From positions 1 to 64,000 of the forward strand of contig NZ_VFTC01000028.1 of assembly GCF_007003975.1 (NCBI RefSeq): DNA of 64,000 bases, in the 5' to 3' direction. Made by a program: the position numbers and the translations under genes. The notes below the pieces were generated by a model. It searched no databases and was not told the origin of the DNA. It saw only the letters and a program-made list of their open reading frames with translations. Source of the stretch: Mesorhizobium sp. WSM4306 (GTDB lineage: Bacteria > Pseudomonadota > Alphaproteobacteria > Rhizobiales > Rhizobiaceae). Within the stretch, counting starts at the first letter, position 1. Each line of letters begins with the position of its first letter. This document shows positions 42,274 through 50,504 of this stretch, one piece after another.

Positions 42274-43353
42274 CTAGCCAGGCGAGGGGCCGGATGAAGC
42301 TCGCACCACAAGATCGACTGGCAGCAATAGCCGTTGGTGCGAGCCGTCGTTCTCCAGGATCGCCTTGACGGCGAGCCGGCCCATCTCGGCAATCGGCTGG
42401 GCGACGGTGGTCAGCGGCGGCTTGGAAACGGCACCCTCCGGCACGCCATCGAAGCCGACGATAGACACGTCGCCCGGCACGGCGATGTCGCGCTCGCGCA
42501 GCCAGTCGAGCGCATGCAGCGCCATCCTGTCCGACATGGCCAGGATTGCCGTCGGCCGCTGCGGCAGCGCGAAAATATGCTCGAGACCGGCCCGTACGGT
42601 CTCTTCGTCATTCAGGGTTTCGTAGATAGGCACCAGCGACACATCGATTCCGAAGCGGGAGAGCTCGGCGAAGTAGCCGCGCAGACGGTCGCGCGTGCCG
42701 GAATAGAGGGACGACGTCTCGACCTGCTCTTGCGTGACCGGACCAAAGCCGGCGTCGGCAGATTCCAGGGCCAGAATGGCGAAGCGGCGATGGCCGAGCT
42801 CTGCCAGATGGCGCGCGGCAAGGCTGCCGCCGGCGATGTTGTCGATGCCGATTGCCGCGACCGCCTCATTCTCCGAATCGAGGTCGAGCGCCACGAAAGG
42901 CAGTTTGCGTTCGCGCGCCAGTTCGACCAACCGCGAACCGCCTTCGATGCAAAACACGATAAAACCGTCGACCAGTGCGCTCTGGATGTTCCAGGCGAGC
43001 TGTTCGTTGTTGGCGGCGGATACCAGCGAAATCCCCGCACCGGTGGCATCGCAGGCCTGTGAGATGCTCGCCATCATGACGCGGGCAAAAGGATCGTCGA
43101 AGAAATACGACAAGGGTTCCGCCGTGGCGACGCCGATAGCGTTGACCTTGCCGGCGCGCAGCAGCCGGCCCTTGGGGTCGGGGCCGGCATAGCCCATTGC
43201 CTCAGCTGCCGCCTTGACGCGTTCGCGCACCTCTTCACGCACGATCTCGGGTCGAGCGAACACGTTGGACGCCGTGCCGTGCGAGACGCCGGCTGCCTTG
43301 GCAATGTCGGCCAGCCGCACTGGTCTCGTCTTCCCGGAAGTCAATGCCGTCAT
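42274..43353 (-). CDS. LacI family transcriptional regulator
   Basis: A 359-residue protein from ATG 43353. The helix-turn-helix RLADIAKAAGVSHGTASNVF is at residues about 13-32, followed by a hinge helix region (GPDPKGRLLRAGKVN) and a periplasmic-binding-protein fold (FIVFCIEGGSRLVELARE, SDRMALHALDWLRERDI, PGDVSIVGFDG). The four TTGGATCGRTTCAA boxes to its right lie between it and two microprotein genes, so it probably controls itself and them. The effector sugar cannot be told. No sugar transport or catabolic gene lies next to it. Confidence 0.93.
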   Translation of the reverse strand: MTALTSGKTRPVRLADIAKAAGVSHGTASNVFARPEIVREEVRERVKAAAEAMGYAGPDPKGRLLRAGKVNAIGVATAEPLSYFFDDPFARVMMASISQACDATGAGISLVSAANNEQLAWNIQSALVDGFIVFCIEGGSRLVELARERKLPFVALDLDSENEAVAAIGIDNIAGGSLAARHLAELGHRRFAILALESADAGFGPVTQEQVETSSLYSGTRDRLRGYFAELSRFGIDVSLVPIYETLNDEETVRAGLEHIFALPQRPTAILAMSDRMALHALDWLRERDIAVPGDVSIVGFDGVPEGAVSKPPLTTVAQPIAEMGRLAVKAILENDGSHQRLLLPVDLVVRASSGPSPG

Positions 43354-43389
43354 CTTCGTCTCCTCAACCGGCTCTATCTAACACTTTCG

Positions 43390-43403
43390 TTGGATCGGTT
43401 CAA
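43390..43403. promoter_or_regulatory. LacI-type operator 1
   Basis: TTGGATCGGTTCAA, a 14-bp near-palindrome, lies 37 bases upstream of the lacI-type start codon and would give autoregulation. It has the same core as three other copies downstream. Confidence 0.6.
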
Positions 43404-43439
43404 ATTTTCCCTTGATCGGAGGGCGGGGAAGGTCTATGT

Positions 43440-43453
43440 TTGAATCGATCCAA
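43440..43453. promoter_or_regulatory. LacI-type operator 2
   Basis: TTGAATCGATCCAA is the same box read on the opposite strand, between the regulator and the first microprotein gene. Confidence 0.6.
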
Positions 43454-43473
43454 AGAAGTTTACCGGCTATCTG

Positions 43474-43487
43474 TTGGATCGGTTCAA
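43474..43487. promoter_or_regulatory. LacI-type operator 3
   Basis: TTGGATCGGTTCAA is identical to operator 1 and ends one base before the ribosome-binding AGGAGG of microprotein 1. At this spot it would overlap the transcription start or lie in the leader. Confidence 0.6.
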
Positions 43488-43499
43488 GAGGAGGGTGCC

Positions 43500-43643
43500 A
43501 TGCATCCCATGAATTATCTGTTCGAAGACATCTACGGCAATGACTGGGGCATCGCCTCGGATGCCGCCAACCGCAAGCGCCGTGGCCGGACTGGCCCGTG
43601 GAAGCGCGACCTGCATTTCCTTGTGGAGCGCAAGCGGAGCTGA
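43500..43643 (+). CDS. Microprotein 1 of a tandem paralogous pair (47 residues)
   Basis: ATG 43500 with a strong AGGAGGG upstream. The 47-residue product starts MHPMNYLFEDIYGNDWGI and continues with a basic stretch (NRKRRGRTGPWKRD). It shares 22 of 47 residues with microprotein 2 without gaps, most of them in MHP--- LFEDIY-N-WGI. No signal peptide or membrane segment is visible. Conservation of the N-terminal motif, good ribosome sites and shared operators indicate that these are real genes, too short for common gene-calling limits. Function unknown. Confidence 0.75.
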   Translation: MHPMNYLFEDIYGNDWGIASDAANRKRRGRTGPWKRDLHFLVERKRS

Positions 43644-43670
43644 TCGGCAAGGCATTTTCGTGCCGGCTAA

Positions 43671-43684
43671 TTGGATCGATTCAA
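43671..43684. promoter_or_regulatory. LacI-type operator 4
   Basis: TTGGATCGATTCAA, the most symmetric copy, lies between the two microprotein genes, 23 bases before the second start. The whole [operator, ribosome site, gene] unit appears tandemly duplicated. Confidence 0.6.
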
Positions 43685-43707
43685 ATTCTCTAAGAGGAGA
43701 CCGAACC

Positions 43708-43851
43708 ATGCACCCCGTGAAGCATCTGTTCGAAGACATCTATCGCAACTACTGGGGCATCTCGCCGGCTGCGGAGCGCCCGGAACGGCAGCGGCTGACC
43801 AAGCCTGCCAAGCGCAAGCGCGACCTGCTGCCGGAACGCCGGCAGGATTGA
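43708..43851 (+). CDS. Microprotein 2 of a tandem paralogous pair (47 residues)
   Basis: ATG 43708 preceded by AAGAGGAGA. The product starts MHPVKHLFEDIYRNYWGI and ends in a highly charged KPAKRKRDLLPERRQD. It has the same length as microprotein 1 and 22 identical residues, with divergence concentrated in the tail. The acidic/aromatic head and basic tail suggest a peptide that docks on a protein partner, perhaps a transporter or an enzyme; no evidence identifies the partner. Confidence 0.75.
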   Translation: MHPVKHLFEDIYRNYWGISPAAERPERQRLTKPAKRKRDLLPERRQD

Positions 43852-43893
43852 GCCCCGTGTGAGAAATTCTGATGGGGCAGGGTTATTGCCCCG

Positions 43894-44268
43894 TCAGGGG
43901 CGCTGGCGCACCAGCGCCGAGGCCGCGATCGCGAGCCAGCCGGCGATCAGCAAGCTGCCACCGATCGGCGCCGACATCGGGAAAAGCCGCGATCCCACGA
44001 AAGCGCGCGCCAGCAGATCGCCACAGAACAGCACCAGCCCGATGAGGAGCACCAGGCTGCCGATCCGCAGGATCCGGTTTGCGCGGGCGAGGCCAACGGC
44101 CAGAAACACCGGCGCATGCATGATCAGGAAGGATGCGGCGGTGCCGACAAAGGCGCCGCCCAGATGCGCCGATGCCGCCGACAGCGCCACGCCGGCTGCG
44201 CCGCACAGGCCGCCGGCGAAGACCAGGATGCGGGCGCTGCCTTCTGCCGGATGGTCGGCGATGCTCAT
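43894..44268 (-). CDS. DUF423 membrane protein
   Basis: A 124-residue protein with four hydrophobic helices. GGLCGAAGVALSAASAHLGG near the N-terminus and LLIGLVLFCGDLLARAFVGS plus MSAPIGGSLLIAGWLAIAAS are the DUF423 (YgdD) pattern. Function unknown. It is followed by an MFS gene on the same strand reading away to the right's opposite side; no operon partner is clear. Confidence 0.88.
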   Translation of the reverse strand: MSIADHPAEGSARILVFAGGLCGAAGVALSAASAHLGGAFVGTAASFLIMHAPVFLAVGLARANRILRIGSLVLLIGLVLFCGDLLARAFVGSRLFPMSAPIGGSLLIAGWLAIAASALVRQRP

Positions 44269-44308
44269 GTCTCAGGCTCCTGTGATTGGCGATAGGCGGC
44301 GCAACCTG

Positions 44309-45565
44309 TCAGGATTTGCCTGATACCGCCAGCATGTCACGCGTGCGGCGTGACTGGATCAGCCAGTTGTATGCAGCGCCGCCGGCCATTAGCACGGACG
44401 TACCGAGAAACACCGCGCGCATGCCGAAATGACCGCCGACGAAGCCGCCGAGCAGCGGGCCTGCGACCTGGCCGACATATTGCGCCGAGATCGCCAGGCC
44501 CAGCACATTGCCGCCGACGCCATCGGGAACATTGTGGCGGATGACGCTGGTAATGCAGGGCAACAGCCCGCCCAGCACCAGGCCCATCAGGAACCGCAGG
44601 CCGACAAGCTGCCAGCTGTCGGTGACGAAGGCTTGTGGGATGAGCAGCAGCGCCGAGACGGCTAGCGATGCGACGATGACGTTCCAGTGGCCGATGCGGT
44701 CGGCGAGCTTGCCCAGCCGTGACGCCGACAGGATTGCGCCGAGTGCGGCCGCCGACATGACGACACCCGAGATCAGCGTCACCCGACTGGCATCCGCGAC
44801 CAGTTGCTGGACATAGACAGTGATGATCGGCTCGATCGACATGTTGGCGAAGGTGAACAGCATGCCGGTCGCCAACATGGCGACGACAGGCCGCTTGTCG
44901 GGGATCTGCGCCCAGCCACCCTTAGGCTTCTCCTTCGGTTTTGCCTGCATTGGCGGACGAGGCATCTCCTTGATCAGGAACGTCGTCGCCAATGCCGCCA
45001 GGAAAATGACGCCGCCGGCGATCAGGAAGGTGGAGCGGATGCCGATCAGCGGCGGCAGCGCGCCGCCGAGCAGCGGACCGACCAGGGAGCCTGCGGTGAT
45101 GCCGGCCGACAGCACGCCAAGCGCCCAGCCGGAGCGTTCCTTCGGCGTCTGCATGGCGACCAAAATGGTCGAGCCCGAGGAATAGCCGCCGGCAAAACCG
45201 ATCAACAGGCGCAGCAGCACCAACTGCCAGACGGTCTGCACCATGCCGGTCAGCGACATGCAGATCGCCATGCCGAAACTGGCGCGCACCAGCATCACCT
45301 TGCGGCCGTAACGGTCGCCTAGCCGTCCCCAGAGCGGCGCGACGAGGGCCGCGGCAAAGAAGGTTGCGCCGAAAGCGATGCCCGACCATTGCACGATCGC
45401 TGCGTGGCCCACGGCGCCCAGCTGCTCGACATAGAGCGGCAGGAACGGCAAGAGCAGCGTCATCGCCACAAGCGTGCTGAACGATCCGGCAAAACACACG
45501 AACAGGTTGCGCCGCCAGTGCACATTGTAGGTCGAGGGCGCTTGCACTGCACTGTCCTGCGGCAT
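44309..45565 (-). CDS. MFS multidrug transporter, DHA1-like
   Basis: A 418-residue protein with 12 helices from ATG 45565. Motif A is ALVAPLWGRLGDRYGRKVML, and motif C-like GSLVGPLLGGALPPL is in helix 5. The second half repeats LGKLADRIGHWNVIV. It is a drug or metabolite efflux pump by family. It is divergent from a GntR regulator and shares a 19-bp palindrome with it, so expression is probably controlled by that protein. Confidence 0.88.
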   Translation of the reverse strand: MPQDSAVQAPSTYNVHWRRNLFVCFAGSFSTLVAMTLLLPFLPLYVEQLGAVGHAAIVQWSGIAFGATFFAAALVAPLWGRLGDRYGRKVMLVRASFGMAICMSLTGMVQTVWQLVLLRLLIGFAGGYSSGSTILVAMQTPKERSGWALGVLSAGITAGSLVGPLLGGALPPLIGIRSTFLIAGGVIFLAALATTFLIKEMPRPPMQAKPKEKPKGGWAQIPDKRPVVAMLATGMLFTFANMSIEPIITVYVQQLVADASRVTLISGVVMSAAALGAILSASRLGKLADRIGHWNVIVASLAVSALLLIPQAFVTDSWQLVGLRFLMGLVLGGLLPCITSVIRHNVPDGVGGNVLGLAISAQYVGQVAGPLLGGFVGGHFGMRAVFLGTSVLMAGGAAYNWLIQSRRTRDMLAVSGKS

Positions 45566-45588
45566 GTCATGTCCTGTCCGCTTGCTGC

Positions 45589-45620
45589 GGATACCATTTT
45601 GGGATACCAAGTTGGTATCC
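45589..45620. promoter_or_regulatory. GntR-type operator
   Basis: GGATACCAA-G-TTGGTATCC (45602-45620) is a perfect 9-1-9 palindrome, and a further half site GGATACCA lies at 45589-45596. It is 37 bases from the MFS start and about 100 from the regulator start. GntR/FCD regulators bind palindromes of this size. Confidence 0.65.
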
Positions 45621-45716
45621 GTCTTGAACGCAAGCTTTGCCGCTGTCAATGCGGCGCTCTCAAACGTGATCGGCCAGACCTCAATACGAGGCCGATCGCC
45701 GGCAACGGAACCAAAG

Positions 45717-46382
45717 ATGTCGCAGATGCAAACCGTCGAAAAAGCGCTTCGCGAGATGATCCTCGGCCTCGAGGTCGGGCCTGGCGAAAGGCTGACGGAA
45801 CGCTGGATCGAGAGCCGCTTCGGGGCCTCTCGCACGCCGGTCAGGGCAGCGCTACTGCGGCTTGAGACGGAGGGCCTGATCTGCCGCGACGGGCGCGGCT
45901 GGACGGTATCGCCGATCAACCTTGCCGAACTGGAACAGATCGCGGTCTATCGCGAGGCGGTCGAGGTTGCGGCCGTCAGGCTGACTTCGGCGCTGGCCGA
46001 GAGGAACGCCGTCGATGTCATCGAGGCGATGCTGGACTCCTGCGACACCACTACGCCGCGCGAGGAATGGCACCGCGTCGGCATGGATTTCCACATCGAA
46101 CTGGCGCGGCTCTCCGGCAACGAGTTCCTGTTCCGGGCGGTGCGCGATGCCATGACGCGGCTGTCGCGGGCGCGCTGGTTGGAGGTGCGTGACGAGGCAG
46201 CACTCGGCCGCGCCTGGAGCGAGCATCACGCCATCCTGGCGGCGGTGCGGGCGGGTGACGCCGATGCGGCGGCAGAACGGCTTTCCGCCCATATTGTCGG
46301 CAGCCGCGACCGCCTGGTGACGTCGCTGCACAATGACCGGCGCGGTCTGCGCGCCAGGGGATTTGCCGTCGTCGCCGCTTGA
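45717..46382 (+). CDS. GntR family (FCD-type) transcriptional regulator
   Basis: A 221-residue protein from ATG 45717. The N-terminal winged helix includes REMILGLEVGPGERLTERWI and ESRFGASRTPVRAALLRLET. The C-terminal all-helical FCD domain (residues about 80-210) includes YREAVEVAAVRLTSALAER, DFHIELARLSGNEFLFR and HHAILAAVRAGDADAAAERL, with His residues for a metal ion. It probably represses or activates the divergent MFS gene. Confidence 0.92.
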   Translation: MSQMQTVEKALREMILGLEVGPGERLTERWIESRFGASRTPVRAALLRLETEGLICRDGRGWTVSPINLAELEQIAVYREAVEVAAVRLTSALAERNAVDVIEAMLDSCDTTTPREEWHRVGMDFHIELARLSGNEFLFRAVRDAMTRLSRARWLEVRDEAALGRAWSEHHAILAAVRAGDADAAAERLSAHIVGSRDRLVTSLHNDRRGLRARGFAVVAA

Positions 46383-46464
46383 TATCGGTCACGAAGGTGA
46401 CAGAACGCCGGCGCCATCCGCTTTCGGCCTCGCTTCATGAGCGCCGATGGCGTAAGGAGCAGCC

Positions 46465-46725
46465 ATGGAAAACAACCGATTTGAAACACCCGTGACCGTC
46501 AAGGCAGCCGCGGGGGGAGAAAACCAGCTCCTGCGCACGGCCCGCGAGGCCTCCGATTACCTGCTCAACAGCTGGCCCGGCAAGCGCAGCCCCAAGCATC
46601 GCGAAGCGCTGCAGGCCTGTCATGATGCGCTGGCCGGCGACAAGCCGGCGATGATCGCAAGGCGCGCCTTCATCGCCGCGGCGCGCGAAGTGAACGTTTT
46701 CGTCAGCGACAAAGCGACGGCCTGA
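46465..46725 (+). CDS. DUF982 domain protein
   Basis: An 86-residue protein from ATG 46465 after AAGGAG. It has the DUF982 core: FETPVTVKAAAGGENQLLRTA, then ASDYLLNSWPGKRSPKHREA, then ALQACHDALAGDKPAMIARR. The family is abundant in rhizobia and uncharacterised. It is monocistronic. Confidence 0.88.
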   Translation: MENNRFETPVTVKAAAGGENQLLRTAREASDYLLNSWPGKRSPKHREALQACHDALAGDKPAMIARRAFIAAAREVNVFVSDKATA

Positions 46726-46789
46726 CCCCAGCAGCATCGCCGGAATCCGGCCCGCTTCGCGGCCGGACATCGCGCAATCCTGTCTTGCC

Positions 46790-46948
46790 TTATTTCGCCG
46801 TTTCGGTCTTGGTTTCGGACCCGGCCTTGTTCTCAGGCTCGGAGCGCTCCTTGGCCGCAACCTTGGCGGCCAGCTTCTCCGCCTTCTTGGCGGCCTTCTG
46901 CCGGTCGCGCTCCTTGCGTTCCTGACCGTAGTTCGGTGGTCGCGCCAT
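46790..46948 (-). CDS. Small Lys/Ala-rich hypothetical protein (52 residues)
   Basis: ATG 46948 to TAA 46790. The product starts MARPPNYGQERKERDRQKAA and continues as an alternating Lys/Ala/Glu helix ending in SETKTETAK. Similar MARPPNYxxxR small proteins are common in rhizobia, by recall. It is a likely single helix; function unknown. It is too short for most gene-finding cut-offs. Confidence 0.65.
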   Translation of the reverse strand: MARPPNYGQERKERDRQKAAKKAEKLAAKVAAKERSEPENKAGSETKTETAK

Positions 46949-47126
46949 ATCGTTTCCTTTCGCTGTACCTGATCCTGCCTAGAAGCATTGGCCGGCAAAC
47001 ACAACAGCGCGGGGAGGGCATATGCCAGCGGTTCGGGACTTGCGTGATGGCTAACACAATGGTTTAGAAAAGGCTGCGGGACAGTTACTGGAGCCGCCGC
47101 CGACCGATTTCGAATCAAAACGACCG

Positions 47127-48098
47127 ATGGCCACGCTTCAAAGAAACGCACAGAAGCTCGTCTATTATGCGCGCAACGCCATGCGCGACATCGCGCCGCC
47201 GGTCCTTTTCCGGCGCCAGCTCGGCCGTCTGCTCGCTCAGGCCAGGCTTTCCGATGCATCGGTCCGTGAGCGGCTCAATTATTACAACACGCTGCGGGAG
47301 CCCTTTACACCAAGCCCCGAGGCCGTGCCGGTCAGTCGGCTGCCGACGGACCGCAGCATGTACTATTATGATCTGAAGGAATTCACCCGCTATTTCGATC
47401 CGGGTCTGCGCATCGACCTGGAATTCGGCGACGTCATCGAGGTGCCGAAGATGCCGTCGATCGTCAAGGACCGGCCGCTCGTCGGCGACAACGGCAACGG
47501 CGTCCTGTTCAAGCTGAACAAGTTCCGTCATTTCCACATGCCGGTCGACGATGTCGCCTTCGCCGACAAGCATCCGCTCGTCGTCTGGCGCGGCGAGCTC
47601 AACAATCCGATCCGCACCTTGCTGCTGGAGGCCGCCCGCGATCTGCCGATCTGCGATGTCGGCACGCCAAGGGCAACGGCGCCGGCGGAATACCGAAAAC
47701 CCTATCTCACCATCGATCAGCAGCGGCGCTACCGCTACATCATTTCCCTCGAAGGCAACGATGTCGCGACCAATCTGAAATGGATCATGAGCTCGAATTC
47801 ATTGTGCCTCATGCCGCCGCCGACCTACGAGACCTGGTTCGCCGAGGGGCAGCTCGAGCCCGATGTCCACTATGTGCCGCTGGCGGCCGATTTCAGCGAT
47901 CTGGCCGAGCGGGTGCACCACCTCGAGAAGCACCCGGCCGAAGCCCAGCGCATCGTCGCGGCGGCCAACGCCTATTGCCGCAAATTTGCCGACGAGCGGG
48001 CCGAGCAGGCGATCAGCCTGCTCGTGCTCTACAAATATTTCGTGCTCAGCGGCCAGATCGAGCCTGATCCGGAAGTCTGGCGGTTTATCTCGGGCTAG
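47127..48098 (+). CDS. GT90/CAP10-like glycosyltransferase (LPS-associated)
   Basis: A 323-residue protein. The region LFKLNKFRHFHMPVDDVAFADKHPLVVWRG, split around the fixed WRG, and YRYIISLEGNDVATNLKWIM with SSNSLCLMPPP match the glycosyltransferase family 90 (CAP10, LpsA-like) fold. C-terminal EKHPAEAQRIVAAANAYCRK is also typical. Such enzymes add pentose or hexose to lipopolysaccharide or capsule. The first 60 residues are basic. No LPS cluster surrounds it. Confidence 0.8.
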   Translation: MATLQRNAQKLVYYARNAMRDIAPPVLFRRQLGRLLAQARLSDASVRERLNYYNTLREPFTPSPEAVPVSRLPTDRSMYYYDLKEFTRYFDPGLRIDLEFGDVIEVPKMPSIVKDRPLVGDNGNGVLFKLNKFRHFHMPVDDVAFADKHPLVVWRGELNNPIRTLLLEAARDLPICDVGTPRATAPAEYRKPYLTIDQQRRYRYIISLEGNDVATNLKWIMSSNSLCLMPPPTYETWFAEGQLEPDVHYVPLAADFSDLAERVHHLEKHPAEAQRIVAAANAYCRKFADERAEQAISLLVLYKYFVLSGQIEPDPEVWRFISG

Positions 48099-48107
48099 CT
48101 GTTTGCC

Positions 48108-49151
48108 TCAGATAGCGCTGCGGTCGAGAACCAGATCGGCCGGGCCGAACCGGTCCTTCGCCGTTAACTGCTGGTGCCAGTAGGGGTAGAGCACCGGCGG
48201 CCGGCTGACGGCATCGAGACGGTCGCGTTGCTCAGCGGTGAGGGCGAGCGCTGCGGCGGCAAGATTGTCCTTCAACTGGGTCTCGTTGCGAGCGCCGATC
48301 ACCAGCGAGCTGACAGCCGGCCGGCCGAGCAGCCAGGCAAGCGCGACCTGCGCCGCCGAGACGCCGCGTTCCGCACCGATGTCGACGAGAACATCGACGA
48401 TCCGCCACAGCCGGTCTTCATCGCGGATCGGCGGTTCCGACCAGCCGGCGAGCTGGCGCGCGGTCGGGCTGTCGCGCCTGTATTTGCCCGATAAGAGGCC
48501 GCCGGCGAGCGGGCTCCACACCAGCACGCCAAGGCCCTGGTCAACCGAGATCGGCAAGAGTTCATATTCAGCCTCGCGCGCTTCCAGCGTGTAGTGGATC
48601 TGCTGGGTGATGAAGCGCGGCTGGCGCTGGCTGTCGCTGATGCCGAGCGCCTTCATCACCTGCCAGCCGGAATAGTTGGAGCAGCCGATATAGCGGATCT
48701 TGCCCTGGGCAACCAGCGTGTCGAGCGCGGCAAGGGTTTCCTCGAGCGGCGTCGCACCGTCCCATTCGTGCAGGAAATAGATGTCGATGACATCGGTCCT
48801 GAGGCGCTTCAGGCTCTTCTCGCATTCGCGGATCAGATGATGGCGCGACAGGCCTTCGTCATTGGGACCTTTGCCGATCCGCATGCGCGCCTTTGAGGCG
48901 ATCAGCACATCGTTCTTGCGCTTGCCGCCGAGCGCCTCGCCGATGATCTCTTCCGACAGGCCATTCGAATAGACATTGGCGGTGTCGATGAGATTGATGC
49001 CGGCATCGATGCAGGTGTCGATGATGCGTGATGCCTCAGCGACATCGGAATTGCCGACGGCGGCGAAAGGTCCGCTGCCGCCGAAGGTCATGGTGCCCAG
49101 CGTCAGCGTCGAAACTTTCAAGCCGGAACGGCCAAGCGTGCGATATTCCAT
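48108..49151 (-). CDS. Aldo/keto reductase
   Basis: A 347-residue TIM-barrel NADPH oxidoreductase from ATG 49151. Catalytic Asp and Tyr lie in LIDTANVYSNGLSEEIIGEA, Lys in VLIASKARMR, and His in YFLHEWDGATPLEE. It groups by motif with YajO/perakine-reductase-like AKRs. The carbonyl substrate is unknown. It converges on the GT90 gene with a nine-base gap. Confidence 0.93.
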   Translation of the reverse strand: MEYRTLGRSGLKVSTLTLGTMTFGGSGPFAAVGNSDVAEASRIIDTCIDAGINLIDTANVYSNGLSEEIIGEALGGKRKNDVLIASKARMRIGKGPNDEGLSRHHLIRECEKSLKRLRTDVIDIYFLHEWDGATPLEETLAALDTLVAQGKIRYIGCSNYSGWQVMKALGISDSQRQPRFITQQIHYTLEAREAEYELLPISVDQGLGVLVWSPLAGGLLSGKYRRDSPTARQLAGWSEPPIRDEDRLWRIVDVLVDIGAERGVSAAQVALAWLLGRPAVSSLVIGARNETQLKDNLAAAALALTAEQRDRLDAVSRPPVLYPYWHQQLTAKDRFGPADLVLDRSAI

Positions 49152-49398
49152 GTCAGATCCTCGCAATTTTGGTGGGGTGGGGCGGTTTTGGTCGAGAAGG
49201 GCGGGGGCAGCCCGAATGGGTCAGCCATTTGTAGGACAATTTAAGCGGTTTGTCGCCATGCCCCGGCAATGGATCGACCAAACCCCGCCGATTTGCGGCG
49301 ATGATCGACCGGCCGGCGGCTTGCAATAAAACCGTCATTGCCGGCCTATATCAAGTCGGCTCAGGGTTTCATGTCAGCCGGCAAGCGGAGCAGTAGAT

Positions 49399-50319
49399 AT
49401 GACTGAGTTAAAGCACAACACTCCGGCCAGGGATTGGCTTGAGGCCGAACTCGCCGACACGCTCGACGAAGACTATGAGCTGGAAATGTCGGAGCCGGCG
49501 CTGTCGCTGGAGATCGCCAAGATCTACAAGAACGCCCATCCGCCATCGATCGACCGCATGCAGTATTTTCGCGACCTGATCAGCCTGCAGTCGGAACTGA
49601 TCAAGCTGCAGTCCTGGGTCGCCTACCACAAGAAGAAGCTGGTGGTGATTTTCGAGGGCCGCGACTCCGCCGGCAAGGGCGGCGTCATCAAGCGTATTAC
49701 GCAGCGCCTCAACCCGCGCATCGCTCGTGTCGTGGCGCTGCCGGCGCCGACCGAGCGTGAGAAATCGCAATGGTATTTCCAGCGTTACGTGCCGCATCTG
49801 CCGGCCGGCGGCGAGATCGTGCTGTTCGACCGCTCCTGGTACAACCGCTCAGGCGTCGAGCGGGTGATGGGCTTTGCCGACCAGGATCAGGTCGAGCAAT
49901 TCTTCCACGACGTGCCGGAGTTCGAGCGCATGCTGGTCCGTTCCGGCGTCACGCTGGTCAAATACTGGTTCTCGATCACCGACGAGGAACAGCAAATGCG
50001 CTTCATGATGCGCATCCACGATCCGATGAAGCAGTGGAAGCTGTCGCCGATGGATCTGCAGTCGCGCGTGCGCTGGGAGCAGTACACCAAGGCCAAGGAA
50101 GAGACGTTTGCCCGCACCAACATTCCCGAGGCACCGTGGTACATCGTCGAAGGCAACGACAAGAAGCGGGCGCGGCTGAACTGCATCGATCACCTGCTCA
50201 AGCAGATGCCCTATGAGGAGGTGCCGCACGAAGAGATCACGCTGCCCGAGCGGGTGTTCAATCCGGAATACGAACGACAGGTGTTGCCGCGGGAGCTTTA
50301 CGTGCCGGAGAAGTATTGA
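49399..50319 (+). CDS. ppk2: Polyphosphate kinase 2
   Basis: A 306-residue PPK2-family enzyme. Walker A GRDSAGKGG is at residues 87-95, a lid/Walker B region DRSWYNRSGVERVMGF at about 144-160, and a downstream Arg-rich lid (KQWKLSPMDLQSRVRW). PPK2 uses polyphosphate to phosphorylate nucleotides (GDP or ADP). The length suits a single-domain class I enzyme. It is paired functionally with ppx elsewhere in the window. Confidence 0.95.
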   Translation: MTELKHNTPARDWLEAELADTLDEDYELEMSEPALSLEIAKIYKNAHPPSIDRMQYFRDLISLQSELIKLQSWVAYHKKKLVVIFEGRDSAGKGGVIKRITQRLNPRIARVVALPAPTEREKSQWYFQRYVPHLPAGGEIVLFDRSWYNRSGVERVMGFADQDQVEQFFHDVPEFERMLVRSGVTLVKYWFSITDEEQQMRFMMRIHDPMKQWKLSPMDLQSRVRWEQYTKAKEETFARTNIPEAPWYIVEGNDKKRARLNCIDHLLKQMPYEEVPHEEITLPERVFNPEYERQVLPRELYVPEKY

Positions 50320-50330
50320 GGCACCTTTTT

Positions 50331-50501
50331 CCTTCTCCCCTGTTCACGGGGAGAAGGTGCCCGAAGGGCGGATGAGGGGCGGCGCTAGCGTTGAATGTTG
50401 ACGCTGGCCAGGCCCTGCCCATTCGGTAGGCTATTTCTGCGTCGTCAGCGCCGCCCCTCATTGCCCTGCCGGGCATTTCTCCCCGTAGAACGGGGAGAAA
50501 G
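50331..50501. repeat. Rhizobial intergenic palindromic repeat, copy D (hybrid)
   Basis: The left half (CCTTCTCCCC, GGAGAAGGTGCCCGAAGG, GGATGAGGGGC) is like copies A and B. The right half contains CCTGCCGGGCATTTCTCCCC, the CTGCCGG/CTCCCC theme of copy C. It lies between convergent ppk2 and a reductase gene and looks like a mosaic of two subfamilies. Confidence 0.75.
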
Positions 50502-50504
50502 AGC

